This document shows positions 1 to 7,867 of a stretch of DNA of 64,000 nt, piece after piece. Numbering within the stretch: position 1 is the first letter of the stretch; each line of letters begins with the position of its first letter. The stretch is from a virus. Below the pieces are notes generated by a model that saw only the letters and a list, made by a program, of their open reading frames with translations, made no database searches and had not been told where the DNA came from. The position numbers were made by a program, and so were the translations under genes. The stretch spans positions 1 through 64,000 of IMG/VR virus record IMGVR_UViG_3300031261_000003; one strand, 5' to 3'.

Positions 1-4
1 TGTC

Positions 5-202
5 GTGAAACAAATCTATTCGGCTACCGGCTGCGCGTCGGCCATCGAATATCTCGGCGACATAGCCAACGGCCGGCGTCCGAAGCCGAAAGACGCCGAA
101 CTTGAAATTCTCAACGAGCAAGCGCGCCAGATTGTCCGCGTGCTGCGCGGGCCAGATTTAGCGCAGTTGCTTGACGAACTTATGAAACGCGCCGCGCCAT
201 GA
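5..202 (+). CDS. hypothetical protein, 65 aa, possibly 5'-truncated
   Basis: A short acidic/basic helical protein read from a GTG codon very near the left edge, so the true start may lie outside the window. It ends in an ATGA overlap with the next gene, which places it in the same translationally coupled operon. No family was recognised. Leucine-rich helices (DLAQLLDELMKR) at the C-terminus suggest a small helical phage protein. Confidence 0.5.
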   Translation: MKQIYSATGCASAIEYLGDIANGRRPKPKDAELEILNEQARQIVRVLRGPDLAQLLDELMKRAAP

Positions 203-645
203 GGGAAATCCTGCCCGAGCGCGTTCAAACCGGGCGAGTCCGAACCGGCCCGATGGCCAGCGATGCGAATGACGGCGCAAACGGCAAGTTTTATGTCCTC
301 GGCCCGAACGGCGCCGTGCTGACGATCGTCGCCAATGACGCCAGCGACCCGGAAGCGCTGGGCTGGGAACACGTCAGCGTTTCGACCGAACGCCGTTGTC
401 CCAATTGGCCGGAAATGTCGTTCGTCAAAACCCTATTCTGGAGCGACGACGAGGGCGTGACGCAGTTTCATCCGCCGATCTCCGAATACGTCAACAATCA
501 TCCGTTCTGCCTGCACCTTTGGCGCAACGTCAACGAGCCCCTTCGCCTGCCGCCGAGCTATTTCGTCGGCATGAAAGACCACGGCGAAATGTCGAACGGC
601 GAGCGGTTCAAGGCGTTCATGGAAATGCGAAAGGCCGCGCCATGA
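199..645 (+). CDS. DUF7694-like phage protein
   Basis: 148 aa. The core from about residue 55 (WEHVSVSTERRCPNWPEM, then FWSDDEGVTQFHPP, YVNNHPFCLHLWR) matches my memory of a small phage/prophage domain annotated DUF7694, whose function is unknown. Conserved Trp, His and Cys residues suggest a compact fold, possibly nucleic-acid or metal binding, but that is inference. ATGA overlaps on both sides place it directly before the adenine methyltransferase, the usual setting for this family in temperate phages. Confidence 0.7.
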   Translation: MREILPERVQTGRVRTGPMASDANDGANGKFYVLGPNGAVLTIVANDASDPEALGWEHVSVSTERRCPNWPEMSFVKTLFWSDDEGVTQFHPPISEYVNNHPFCLHLWRNVNEPLRLPPSYFVGMKDHGEMSNGERFKAFMEMRKAAP

Positions 646-1679
646 CCGCCGCGCTTACCCGCTACGACGCCGCGCGCAGGGCGCTCGCTGAAGCTCGCGC
701 GGTCGATGAGGTCAAGCAAATCCTCGACAAGAGCGTTGCCCTCAAAGCCTACGCGCGCCAATCCAAAGACGAGCAACTTATGGCCGACGCGACGGTGATC
801 CAGCACCGCGCGACGCGCCGGCTCGGCGAAATCATGGCGGAGAAGCGAGAGGAGGGCGAGCTTCCCGAGGGACGCCCTAAAAAACGGGGCCTTGAGAGCC
901 CCGTTTTGCCAACGCTTGAAGCCCAAGGCGTCGATAAGCACCTAGCCCAACGCGCCCGAGCGGCGGCGGCGATGCCCGAGGCGCAATTCGAGGCCGCGCT
1001 CGCCAAGGTCAAGAGGCTGGCGATCGCAACTGTCGTCGGCGATACGTCGGTTATCAAGGAAGCTCGCGCCGAGCGGCAGTCTGATAAGCGCGCCCGCCGG
1101 CAAGCGCGTGAGATCGCCCTGGGCCAACGTCAAGCCGCGCTGCCGGATCGAAAATACGGGGTGATTTACGCTGACCCAGAATGGCAATTCGAGCCCTATT
1201 CGCTCGAAACCGGGATGGACCGGTCGGCCGACAATCACTATCCGACGAGCGATCTCGCAACGATCAAGGCGCGCGAAGTTGAGGCTATCGCGGCCGACGA
1301 CTGCGTTTTGTTTTTATGGGCCACCGTGCCGATGCTTGAGCAAGCGCTCGACGTCATGGACGCCTGGGGCTTTGAGTACAAAAGTCATTTTGTCTGGAAA
1401 AAAGACCGCATCGGCACCGGCTATTGGAGCCGCAACAAGCATGAGATTTTGCTGATAGGAACGCGCGGAAATATCCCGGCGCCGGCAATGGGCGACCAAT
1501 GGGACTCGGTGATCGACGCGCCCGTTGGCGAACATTCGGCAAAACCGGAGGTTTTCCTGAGCCTGGTGGAGCGGTACTTTCCGAGTCTTCCGAAAGTCGA
1601 GCTTAACTGTCGCGGCGTTCCGCGGCCGACTTGGGATGGATGGGGCCTGGAATCCGAGCAACCGGAGGCGGCAGAATGA
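642..1679 (+). CDS. MT-A70 family adenine-N6 DNA methyltransferase
   Basis: 345 aa from the ATG that overlaps the previous stop. The N-terminal 165 residues are a helical, charged region of the kind often found before phage MT-A70 domains. The catalytic domain starts near residue 170 (KYGVIYADPEW). The DPPW catalytic motif appears as DPEW at residues 178-181, a variant also seen in the family. FLWATVPM, then the segment ending NKHEILLIGTRGN, are typical of the fold. It probably methylates adenine in phage DNA to escape host restriction or to mark its own DNA. The long in-frame extension upstream of 642 is an overlap with the previous gene and was not used. Confidence 0.9.
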   Translation: MTAALTRYDAARRALAEARAVDEVKQILDKSVALKAYARQSKDEQLMADATVIQHRATRRLGEIMAEKREEGELPEGRPKKRGLESPVLPTLEAQGVDKHLAQRARAAAAMPEAQFEAALAKVKRLAIATVVGDTSVIKEARAERQSDKRARRQAREIALGQRQAALPDRKYGVIYADPEWQFEPYSLETGMDRSADNHYPTSDLATIKAREVEAIAADDCVLFLWATVPMLEQALDVMDAWGFEYKSHFVWKKDRIGTGYWSRNKHEILLIGTRGNIPAPAMGDQWDSVIDAPVGEHSAKPEVFLSLVERYFPSLPKVELNCRGVPRPTWDGWGLESEQPEAAE

Positions 1680-1906
1680 GGCCGCGCCTTCACGAATTTG
1701 CCTTATTTCAGAATCGCGCTTATAAAGGGCGGGCCGGGAGAGCGTTGGAAGCGCTGTCACCGGCCCTGTCCAAAGGTTTACCGTGCAATCGAGTCCAAAG
1801 GTCTGCTCGTGCAGGCACCGAATGGCGTACGCGCTTTATAGCGCCGTCTCGCCAAAATTTCAAGCGCGCCTTACAGCCGTCCACAGCGGCGGGTTCGCTA
1901 TGGTGA
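1676..1906 (+). CDS. hypothetical basic protein, 76 aa
   Basis: An open frame that begins with an ATGA overlap to the methyltransferase stop. It is Arg/Lys-rich without recognisable motifs. The frame of the following gene is also open over part of this stretch through an alternative GTG start at 1783, so the coding assignment is uncertain. It is kept because the 4-nt overlap is the rule throughout this operon. Confidence 0.35.
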   Translation: MRPRLHEFALFQNRAYKGRAGRALEALSPALSKGLPCNRVQRSARAGTEWRTRFIAPSRQNFKRALQPSTAAGSLW

Positions 1907-2118
1907 ACGCTCCCGCGCGCCATAAGTGGAGCGAGCCGTCGCGCCCGAGCGCTCTACGAACCGAACGAATTTGCCTGCGCTGCGGGATGATTCGCGTAAC
2001 GCGGCACGACGGCGGCGCGCAATCGCTTCCCTGGACGGAATATTACGACGGCGACGAGCGGCTTGACGCCGGGCCGGGCGGCAAAGCGACACCGCCTTGC
2101 GTGGAGCGCGCACCATGA
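1900..2118 (+). CDS. small zinc-knuckle-like phage protein, 72 aa
   Basis: The ATG near the end of the preceding frame gives 72 residues with a single CLRC knuckle (ERICLRCGMIRVTRHDGG) followed by WTEYYDGD. Small proteins of this type, with a CxxCG motif and a Trp/Tyr-rich tail, are common next to replication genes in phages. Their function is unknown. It ends in ATGA overlap with the next gene. Confidence 0.6.
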   Translation: MVNAPARHKWSEPSRPSALRTERICLRCGMIRVTRHDGGAQSLPWTEYYDGDERLDAGPGGKATPPCVERAP

Positions 2119-2486
2119 GCGCGCTCGGCCCTTGCGATCTTTGCGGCCGTAGCGCGCGGCTTTCCATCGCCTTGCTGCGAGAGCCCTGGTCGGCGAATCG
2201 CGTCTCTGTCGTCGCTTGCACGCGCTGTAGCGCCGTCGCTTGGCGGACGCTCGACGCGCCATTGCCTCGTCAGCGCCCGACGCCTGTGCGGCTTATTGCC
2301 GGGCCGGCGCGCGTTCGCGGTTGTTGGCTGAAAAAGGAAGTCGGCCGAATTGCCGCCCGCGAGGTTGGCGCGGGTGTGGGCGGAGACACCCACAAGGCAA
2401 TTCGGCCGGATCGTCTCAGTCGAGGCGCACACGCCAGTGCCGCTACTCGACTTATTAGAAACCCCGAGCAAGAGGTTTTTCGATGA
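2115..2486 (+). CDS. hypothetical protein with CxxC pairs, 123 aa
   Basis: The N-terminal half carries two CxxC pairs (PCDLCGRSARL and ACTRCSAVAW), a spacing compatible with a zinc ribbon. The C-terminal half is Arg/Ala-rich with no motif. Both ends overlap neighbours by ATGA. The role is unknown; a nucleic-acid-binding accessory of the replication region is plausible. Confidence 0.55.
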   Translation: MSALGPCDLCGRSARLSIALLREPWSANRVSVVACTRCSAVAWRTLDAPLPRQRPTPVRLIAGPARVRGCWLKKEVGRIAAREVGAGVGGDTHKAIRPDRLSRGAHASAATRLIRNPEQEVFR

Positions 2487-2692
2487 GGCCGAAGATCATA
2501 GACCGCACCGCACCTATTCCAAGCAAGCAAAGAAACAAGCGACCCAACAAGGCAACAAGTCACCAAGTTAGCAGAGGAACAAGTTCAATGAGCTTATACA
2601 AGAATCCGCCGCAATTGTCGAGAACCGACTCGGAAGGCCCGGAATTAATGGGGGGGTTTTTCCCGGTTATTAGAAACGGGGGGCGGTCATGA
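2483..2692 (+). CDS. hypothetical protein, 69 aa
   Basis: A low-complexity basic and Ser/Pro-rich open frame, coupled by ATGA upstream and ending on the start of the DUF1376-HNH gene. There is no recognisable fold. The local DNA (about 2490-2680) is less GC-rich than its neighbours and has a GGGGGG run near 2650, which may mark the edge of inserted DNA. Coding status rests mainly on the operon junctions. Confidence 0.4.
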   Translation: MRPKIIDRTAPIPSKQRNKRPNKATSHQVSRGTSSMSLYKNPPQLSRTDSEGPELMGGFFPVIRNGGRS

Positions 2693-3162
2693 GCGGTGGC
2701 GGTGGACGGATTCCCTTTGATACCGTGGATTACGTTACAACCACAGGAAACTTAACAACCGTAGAGCACGGCGCTTTTTTATTGCTCGCTTTTGCAAAGT
2801 GGAACATGGGCGAGTTGCCGGACGACGACCGACAGTTAGCGCAAATTGCCCGCCTTAGCCTGCACAGATGGAGGATAATTAAAAAAGCAGTCATGGGACA
2901 CTTAGAATGGGCCAAAGATCGTTATTGGGCGCCGATACAGGATAGGCCGCCTATATCAGATTCCGACCGCGCATTCGTCCATCAAAAATACAAATACACA
3001 TGCGTATATTGTAGCGACAAGGAAGGGCCTTTTGAGATTGACCACGTTGAGCCCTGGTCGAGAGGCGGAAAGCATTCTGTATCCAATTTTGCGCTGTCGT
3101 GCGGCCCCTGCAATCGGGCTAAAGGAACAAAAACACTAGCCGAATGGGGGATATTAAAATGA
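2689..3162 (+). CDS. DUF1376-like domain fused to HNH endonuclease
   Basis: 157 aa. Residues about 5-75 follow the DUF1376 pattern (DTVDYVTTTGNLTTVEHGAF, then LPDDDRQLAQIARLS and a WRIIKK helix), as in the next gene. From about residue 95 the chain becomes an HNH nuclease: CVYC, the DHVEPWSRGGKHSVSN core, and CGPCNRAKG. DUF1376 proteins usually resemble replication-initiator accessory proteins. Here the normal C-terminus is replaced by a nuclease, so this looks like a mobile HNH that has captured the N-terminal domain of its neighbour, or a truncated paralogue. It is AT-richer than the flanking genes and coupled by ATGA to the full-length copy. Confidence 0.8.
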   Translation: MSGGGGRIPFDTVDYVTTTGNLTTVEHGAFLLLAFAKWNMGELPDDDRQLAQIARLSLHRWRIIKKAVMGHLEWAKDRYWAPIQDRPPISDSDRAFVHQKYKYTCVYCSDKEGPFEIDHVEPWSRGGKHSVSNFALSCGPCNRAKGTKTLAEWGILK

Positions 3163-4217
3163 CCGATCTCCCATTCATGCCGATGTACTGGCCGAAGTTT
3201 TTTCAAGCTACGGCGTTCAAGCTAACCTTTGAGCAGAAGGGTTGCTACGCGCTTTTGCTGGGCCACGCCTGGGGCAACGACGGCGTTCTCCCTGACGACG
3301 ATCAACGCATAGCTAACACGCTCGGCATATCTCCGCGCAAATGGGCCGCGCTCAAGGCGCCGATCATGGCCTTTTGGTACAAAGACGAAAACGGCAATTG
3401 GTCGCAGGAAAAAATGCGGCGCGAATACGACCGCGCTCGGCAAAAAGTTGAGACGAATCGCATCAACGGAGGCAAGGGCGGCAGGCCGGAAAAAAACCCA
3501 AAACGCCCGGAAGTCGAGGACATGTTGCCCCACATGTCCGCGCGAAACGACGTAGAAGTCGCGGGGCAAATGGAAAAAAAACACAATGATTTCAACGAAA
3601 CTGCAAAAGCGAACGGTTTCTATTCGATTAACCATTCGGATAACCATCTTAGAGTCAAGACTCTAGAAAAAGAGTCTTCGTCGTCAAAAGACGCGCGCGC
3701 AATCGAACCGCCTGCCGAGCCCGACGAAAGGGACGACGACGATTTTCTGATCAAAAAACTAGTCAAGGCGCTAAGCCCTACGGTTCCCGAGTTGGTTGTA
3801 CGCAACGGAATCGGGGCGGTTAGGTCGTTGCTGGCTGAGGGCTGCGACCTCGACGCCGATATCCTGCCCGAGTACGCCGAGATTTCAGGGGCGCTCAAAG
3901 CCCCTATACGAACGCTCGACTCGCCCAAGTGGGACGACCGAGTCAGGGTTCGGCGTGATCTCAGGCTGAACGCGCCGCTGGTTGAGCCCGCGCCGCCGCC
4001 CGAAAAATACGAGTTCGTGCGCGCCGATTCGCCGATTTGGGGAGCTTGCTGCGCGTTAAGCGGCCACAAGAAAAACTTCGCGTCGCCAACGCGCGACAAA
4101 GACGGCCAGTTTCTCGGCGACGGTTGGAGCTTCAAGGTTTCGATCATAGTCGCCGCCAAATCGCCGCCGCTCCCTTTACCCCGCCCCGCCGCTCCTAACC
4201 ACGGAGCGCTTCATTGA
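3159..4217 (+). CDS. DUF1376-containing replication-type protein
   Basis: 352 aa from the ATG overlapping the previous stop. The DUF1376 domain spans about residues 1-90 (MPMYWPKFFQATAFKLTFEQ, LLLGHAWGNDGVLPDDDQRI, SPRKWAALK). A polar linker rich in Asn/Lys/Glu follows (residues 100-195), with KINGGKGG-like sequence, then a C-terminal domain near KLVKALSPTVPELV. In phages these proteins occupy the position of replication-initiator/helicase-loader genes, so a role in phage replication is the best inference. No nuclease or ATPase motif is visible. Confidence 0.75.
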   Translation: MTDLPFMPMYWPKFFQATAFKLTFEQKGCYALLLGHAWGNDGVLPDDDQRIANTLGISPRKWAALKAPIMAFWYKDENGNWSQEKMRREYDRARQKVETNRINGGKGGRPEKNPKRPEVEDMLPHMSARNDVEVAGQMEKKHNDFNETAKANGFYSINHSDNHLRVKTLEKESSSSKDARAIEPPAEPDERDDDDFLIKKLVKALSPTVPELVVRNGIGAVRSLLAEGCDLDADILPEYAEISGALKAPIRTLDSPKWDDRVRVRRDLRLNAPLVEPAPPPEKYEFVRADSPIWGACCALSGHKKNFASPTRDKDGQFLGDGWSFKVSIIVAAKSPPLPLPRPAAPNHGALH

Positions 4218-4576
4218 CCCGCAATCTCACGCTCCTAGCCGAGTATCGCGCTGCGCAAGCCAACCATGAGCGCACGCTCAACCTCGATTTCGACGCAGCC
4301 GACCGCCCTGGCGTCCAAGAAATCCCGTACATCGCGACGACGCTCGTCGAGCGCCAAGCGTTTATCGCCCGCATGAGGCTGAAATACCCCGACGCCTTCG
4401 CGCCGCCGTGCTGCGACAACGACGAGAGCCCAGCCCCGCCGCTTAATCCCGTCGCCGCGCTAGCGCGGGCCGTAGAGCGCAACCGCGAGCCGTTAGCGCT
4501 CTCGGCAGAGTTGGCGAGCCGGTGGGCCGCGCAGCCCCAGCCCCACGATCCTACCGAGGAGTCGATTCGTGGGTGA
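4214..4576 (+). CDS. hypothetical protein, 120 aa
   Basis: Read from a TTG codon overlapping the preceding stop. It is largely helical, with RAAQANHERTLNLDFDAADR early and a Pro-rich middle (CCDNDESPAPPLNP). No family was recognised. It belongs to the early plus-strand operon downstream of the DUF1376 protein. Confidence 0.5.
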   Translation: MTRNLTLLAEYRAAQANHERTLNLDFDAADRPGVQEIPYIATTLVERQAFIARMRLKYPDAFAPPCCDNDESPAPPLNPVAALARAVERNREPLALSAELASRWAAQPQPHDPTEESIRG

Positions 4577-4772
4577 ACGTAAACCTGTCATGGCAGTCGA
4601 AATCGTCTTGGAAATTCAAGACCGTATGTCAGCGGAAGGCGACGCCGCCGACTGGTCGCCAGAGTTGCTTGACGATATCGCGCTCTTGCTGGTCGAGAAC
4701 GGCTATCCAATCAAGGGCTTTGGCCCAAAAGATGCGGAAACCGTCAAGAATAGGAAAAACCGCGATGGGTGA
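4569..4772 (+). CDS. hypothetical acidic protein, 67 aa
   Basis: Starts at GTG within the end of the previous gene. An ATG seven codons later (MAVEIVLEIQDRM) is an alternative. The chain is acidic and helical (SPELLDDIALLLVENGY). No family was recognised. It overlaps the next small gene at its 3' end, consistent with coupling. Confidence 0.5.
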   Translation: MGERKPVMAVEIVLEIQDRMSAEGDAADWSPELLDDIALLLVENGYPIKGFGPKDAETVKNRKNRDG

Positions 4773-4998
4773 ACATAGGCTCGACAAACCCAAGCTCGGC
4801 GCAACCGGGCGCTATCCGCAAGGCAAACTATCACCTGACGACGAGGGCGAGCTGGCGATAGCCGTAGCGTGGGACCCCTACGCAAACATGCTGCGCGTCG
4901 AGTTCGGCAAGCCGGTTGCTTGGCTCGCTTTGTCGGCGGAGCGCGCGGCGGTGCTGGCATCGATGATCTTGAAAAAAATCCCGTCTAACTCGGCGTGA
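4765..4998 (+). CDS. hypothetical protein, 77 aa
   Basis: ATG inside the end of the preceding gene. The chain has a beta-rich middle (ELAIAVAWDPYANMLRVEFG, then PVAWLALSAERAAVLASMI), a pattern seen in small phage proteins of unknown role. The longer open frame upstream in this phase is antagonised by the two real genes and was not used. Confidence 0.55.
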   Translation: MGEHRLDKPKLGATGRYPQGKLSPDDEGELAIAVAWDPYANMLRVEFGKPVAWLALSAERAAVLASMILKKIPSNSA

Positions 4999-5592
4999 AT
5001 GAGGGCGTCTACAATGGCTTTGGCAATGCGTGACACTCTAGTCGGCGACGTCCTCATGACCGCGCGAGCCGCGGAACTCTCGCCGAAATATGCTCTGATC
5101 GCGACCGACCCTCGCCGGACGATCTCCGACCGCCAAGAGGCCGCCAGTTGCGCCGAGGCGCTATCCGTGGCGCTTGATCAACCCCACCAACGCGGCCGCG
5201 CTGGCAAGCGCCCCGAGGACGCCTTGACGATCTTTTGCCGGCGCCAACGCCTTCGCCGCGAGTGCCAGCAGGCGGGCCAGACTTACGACGAGGAGATTCG
5301 CGCCGAGAAATCCGCGCAGGGGTTTTACGTCGTTGGTCATGTTCCCGGCGCCGGCGACGACTTGGACGAGGCTCAACGCGAGGCTGACAACGAGCTGGCG
5401 ATTGCCGACCTTAAGGCGAGCAAGGCGGTTCTAAAGGGCGTGGACAAGGATTGCCCCGCCCGCATGGAAACGCTCTGCTACGACGGGTTATGGCCGCTAG
5501 GCGACGTGAAAATTCTACGCGACGGGCTGCTGGCGCTGGCGCTGCATTACGGCTTGCTTGATTGCGGCATCAACAGGGACAAGCCAATATGA
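4999..5592 (+). CDS. hypothetical protein, 197 aa
   Basis: The ATG follows directly on the previous stop; a second ATG five codons in is possible. The protein is mostly helical and charged with no recognised domain. Its end (CGINRDKPI) contains one copy of a 20-nt direct repeat, also present in the next gene. The length and position before the terminator suggest an accessory early function. Confidence 0.55.
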   Translation: MRASTMALAMRDTLVGDVLMTARAAELSPKYALIATDPRRTISDRQEAASCAEALSVALDQPHQRGRAGKRPEDALTIFCRRQRLRRECQQAGQTYDEEIRAEKSAQGFYVVGHVPGAGDDLDEAQREADNELAIADLKASKAVLKGVDKDCPARMETLCYDGLWPLGDVKILRDGLLALALHYGLLDCGINRDKPI

Positions 5593-5714
5593 CGCAGGAT
5601 AGCGAGACGCTGTATTCCGCAATGAAGGCGGCGGCTTGGGAGAGAGCGAAGGACGAGCTGCGCGCTTGCGTTGCTATCAGCGGTTCTCGGCATGGCGGCA
5701 TCAACAGGGACAAG
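5564..5714 (+). repeat. 20-bp direct repeat in two adjacent genes
   Basis: GCGGCATCAACAGGGACAAG occurs at 5564-5583 and again at 5695-5714, encoding GINRDK in both genes. The copies are identical and 131 bp apart. This is either a recent local duplication or a conserved peptide motif of the two products. Confidence 0.8.
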
Positions 5715-5789
5715 GCGGTTTGGGAGGCTTTCAATAAAAGCGTCGAGGATTTTATAGTTCACGTCGAGGAAAACAGATTGTCAGATTGA
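5589..5789 (+). CDS. hypothetical protein, 66 aa
   Basis: ATGA overlap with the preceding gene fixes the start. The chain is helical (SETLYSAMKAAAWERAKDEL) and carries GGINRDK, the same peptide as the C-terminus of the upstream product. No domain was recognised. Confidence 0.55.
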   Translation: MTQDSETLYSAMKAAAWERAKDELRACVAISGSRHGGINRDKAVWEAFNKSVEDFIVHVEENRLSD

Positions 5790-5816
5790 TTTAACGCCAA
5801 CTATTAGGGGCTCGCG

Positions 5817-6059
5817 ATGGCTGCGCAAAAGAACGTCGGCTATGACACCTTCCCGAAGCAAGGAACGTTCCTGAACCAAACCGTCGCTGTAGTCTTTCAC
5901 TACGATACAACTAGGACGTTATTCGGCGTTGTTGTCAGAGACGATTGCGAGGAGCCCGGCTTGATGATAATTAAGCTTGACGACGGCCGACACGTCATGG
6001 CGACCGAATGCCAATACCAACTGGTGAAGTCTGGAAAGCTTGGCGGCGGCTACGGTTAG
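5817..6059 (+). CDS. small beta-rich protein, last gene of the left operon, 80 aa
   Basis: A beta-strand-rich chain (TVAVVFHYDTTRTLFGVVVR, then LMIIKLDDGRHVMATECQYQ) suggesting a small barrel or SH3-like fold. Unlike its neighbours it is separated from the previous gene by 27 nt. An AGGGGC element lies upstream of the ATG. The element ACGCCA also occurs in this leader (5793-5798) but without a flanking stem. Function unknown. Confidence 0.6.
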   Translation: MAAQKNVGYDTFPKQGTFLNQTVAVVFHYDTTRTLFGVVVRDDCEEPGLMIIKLDDGRHVMATECQYQLVKSGKLGGGYG

Positions 6060-6112
6060 CCGCCTCTTGACTCCTTACAAAACTTGTGGAACACAATCAA
6101 CACCGATGAATC

Positions 6113-6146
6113 ACGCCCGTTGCCTAGCGCTGCGGGCGTTTTGTTG
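6113..6146 (+). terminator. Rho-independent terminator between convergent operons
   Basis: Stem ACGCCCG/CGGGCGT (6113-6119 with 6133-6139, 13-nt loop) followed by a T-rich run. It ends the plus-strand operon exactly before the stop of the first minus-strand gene. Confidence 0.75.
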
Positions 6147-6401
6147 TCAGGGCTTGTCGAATCCCACTTTAAGGTCGGCTTCCGCCCTGCGTTGCTGGCG
6201 GCTGGCTTCGTTGGCAGACGATCTCAGCGTAGCCTCAAGAACCTTAAGCGCCGAGGCGACCCATAGTCCGGTTGCCGTCGCGTTGTCCTCGTAGTTTATC
6301 CCCTCGTCGCCGCGGCGCTCACTCTCGGCATCGGCGAGTTTCTGAGCAGCTTGCAGCGCGCGGAGAACGATACGGGCTTGGTCGTCGGTTAGTGTGATCA
6401 T
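6147..6401 (-). CDS. small helical protein, paralogue of next gene, 84 aa
   Basis: MITLTDDQARIVLRALQAAQ followed by KLADAESERRGDEGINYED. The N-terminal 45 residues align with the upstream gene product (6398-6646) over DDNEAFLIFKALRLA and AEAERRGDAPDD, so the two are tandem paralogues. The helical start with an ERRGD turn may be a dimerisation or DNA-binding unit, but no family was recognised. Coupled by ATGA overlap. Confidence 0.6.
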   Translation of the reverse strand: MITLTDDQARIVLRALQAAQKLADAESERRGDEGINYEDNATATGLWVASALKVLEATLRSSANEASRQQRRAEADLKVGFDKP

Positions 6402-6646
6402 ACGTCGCCCCTCGCGATCTTGTGCAGTGCGTCCATGTCGCTCGGCGTCATACGCGGATCGCTGGCGAGCGTTGGTTTTGGCCGGCTGGCGTCTATCCGG
6501 CCCTCAACGAGCCCCGCCGCGAAATAGATAGCCCCGTTATCGTCGGGCGCGTCGCCGCGCCGCTCGGCCTCGGCCTTGGCAAGGGTTACGGCGAGGCGCA
6601 AAGCTTTGAAAATCAGGAACGCCTCGTTGTCATCGAACTGGATCAT
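6398..6646 (-). CDS. small helical protein, paralogue, 82 aa
   Basis: MIQFDDNEAFLIFKALRLAV, then KAEAERRGDAPDDNGAIYF. It is paralogous to the following gene (shared AE-SERRGD block) and more distantly similar to the protein at 8766-8999 (TDNEAAILMDGL). It forms a small in-phage family. ATGA overlaps on both sides. Confidence 0.6.
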   Translation of the reverse strand: MIQFDDNEAFLIFKALRLAVTLAKAEAERRGDAPDDNGAIYFAAGLVEGRIDASRPKPTLASDPRMTPSDMDALHKIARGDV

Positions 6647-7068
6647 GGCGCGAATCCTTCTAATTTTGCGAGCGCGACCTCTGCCGACCTAATGCGCTCA
6701 TTGATCAGAATATAATTTGTGTTTCCGAGGTCTTGGCGAAGCGTATGCTCAAACGCTGACCATGCGCCGCCTATGTCGAGGACTAGCCATTTTAACGCCT
6801 CCCGCGCCTGCGTCAGCAAGGCATCGCGTTCCTTTGCCGCCGCCTTGAATTGTTCTAAGCCGGCGCTCAAATCGGAAGATCGCCGGCCGCTCTTGATCGC
6901 GTCGTTAACGCAGAGCTTGACCCGCTCGACGCGCGACGCCGGTTCGTTCTCATTAAGCCAGCGCACCGTCTGCGCGTCGATCCCCTCGCGTTCCTCGTCG
7001 GCGACGTCGAGCGCCTTGTTCAGATCGTCGATCTCAGTTTGCAGGGTGTCGCGCTCAAGCGTGGTCAT
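6643..7068 (-). CDS. coiled-coil hypothetical protein, 141 aa
   Basis: The N-terminus is a heptad-like coiled coil (TLERDTLQTEIDDLNKALDV). The middle is helical and the C-terminus ends RIRSAEVALAKLEGFAP. Proteins of this kind are common in phage early regions without known function. Coupled to the downstream paralogue by ATGA. Confidence 0.6.
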   Translation of the reverse strand: MTTLERDTLQTEIDDLNKALDVADEEREGIDAQTVRWLNENEPASRVERVKLCVNDAIKSGRRSSDLSAGLEQFKAAAKERDALLTQAREALKWLVLDIGGAWSAFEHTLRQDLGNTNYILINERIRSAEVALAKLEGFAP

Positions 7069-7071
7069 GTC

Positions 7072-7383
7072 TCAAAACTCCTCGGGCAGCAAAATCGTCG
7101 TCCGCGAACAATCCGCCTCGGTCAGAATCCACACGGTATTTTCGCCGTGGCCCACGCAAGGTTTGTCGGGGTCGATAGGATACGCGCTAAGGATTCGTCC
7201 GTCCGTGGCAAGGGCTTCCGTGTCGGTTCCGGCTGCGGCGGCTCGGTTGACTTCCGCGTCCTCGTCGCTGACTACGCCGAAGTCGCCGGTTGCATGGCGA
7301 CGCAGTAACGCGCCCAAGTTGATTTCTGCCAACATTGCTCCCGGCGTAATGATCAACTCGCCGAGCGGAAATAATTGCTTCAT
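7072..7383 (-). CDS. mobile-element 'plasmid related protein' family, 103 aa
   Basis: The start at the ATG overlapping the upstream TGA (ATGA) gives MKQLFPLGELIITPGAML. The pattern LLRRHATGDFGVVSDEDAE, then DGRILSAY, VWILTEADCSRTTILLPEEF matches a small family I recognise from plasmids and integrative elements, often labelled 'plasmid related protein'. Its role is unknown. The 18-codon upstream extension is rejected because of the overlap. Confidence 0.75.
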   Translation of the reverse strand: MKQLFPLGELIITPGAMLAEINLGALLRRHATGDFGVVSDEDAEVNRAAAAGTDTEALATDGRILSAYPIDPDKPCVGHGENTVWILTEADCSRTTILLPEEF

Positions 7384-7667
7384 GGTGTAATATCCCTCAA
7401 ATCCTCGTCCGTCAGAGCCGCGCAATATTCGCGCCATTGCCTATGGACCGGAATCGGCATTTCGAACTGGCGAACTGTCATGGATAATGTACCGATGAAC
7501 GGCATTTTCAAAGGCGGTAGCTCAACGAGCAGGCCGTCTTTGACCATCCGATCGAGAACCCTGGCTTGAACCGGCGGCGAGAATTCGCCGCATCCGATGA
7601 GATCAAGCGCGCGGCGCTCGGATTTCGTGCGGCCGGGATGCTTTGTTTTCCATTGATCGTAGGTCAC
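7380..7667 (-). CDS. hypothetical protein, 95 aa, GTG start
   Basis: A GTG overlapping the upstream stop as GTGA gives a start at VTYDQWKTKHPGRTKSERRA. The longer frame to 7772 would overlap the upstream gene by 109 nt and is rejected. The chain may be a small winged helix (RRALDLIGCGEFSPPVQARV then VLDRMVKDGLLVELPPLK), but this is inference. Confidence 0.55.
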   Translation of the reverse strand: MTYDQWKTKHPGRTKSERRALDLIGCGEFSPPVQARVLDRMVKDGLLVELPPLKMPFIGTLSMTVRQFEMPIPVHRQWREYCAALTDEDLRDITP

Positions 7668-7867
7668 CGCGTTAACCTCATGAGCGCGGCGTGGGCGTCG
7701 CCAAGGTCTTTTCGCAGTTTGTCGATAACCTTCTCGACTTTCTTCGGCCCCTCGTCGCGGGAATTGATCCAATCGATTAGAAGCTTGTCGAGGTTGCCGA
7801 CTATAATCAGCGTGTCTTGTAGCGTCCGAATCTCGCGGTCATTGCCGGGGTTATGGATGGTGGTCAT
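7664..7867 (-). CDS. hypothetical helical protein, 67 aa
   Basis: MTTIHNPGNDREIRTLQDTL, then KKVEKVIDKLRKDLGDAHAA: charged amphipathic helices. Start and stop both overlap neighbours by 4 nt. No family recognised. Confidence 0.55.
   Translation of the reverse strand: MTTIHNPGNDREIRTLQDTLIIVGNLDKLLIDWINSRDEGPKKVEKVIDKLRKDLGDAHAALMRLTR

Noticed and set aside
5793-5798. ACGCCA in the leader of the plus-strand gene at 5817
   Set aside because: No stem can form around it and the spacer differs from ACCGGAGA, so it is treated as chance.
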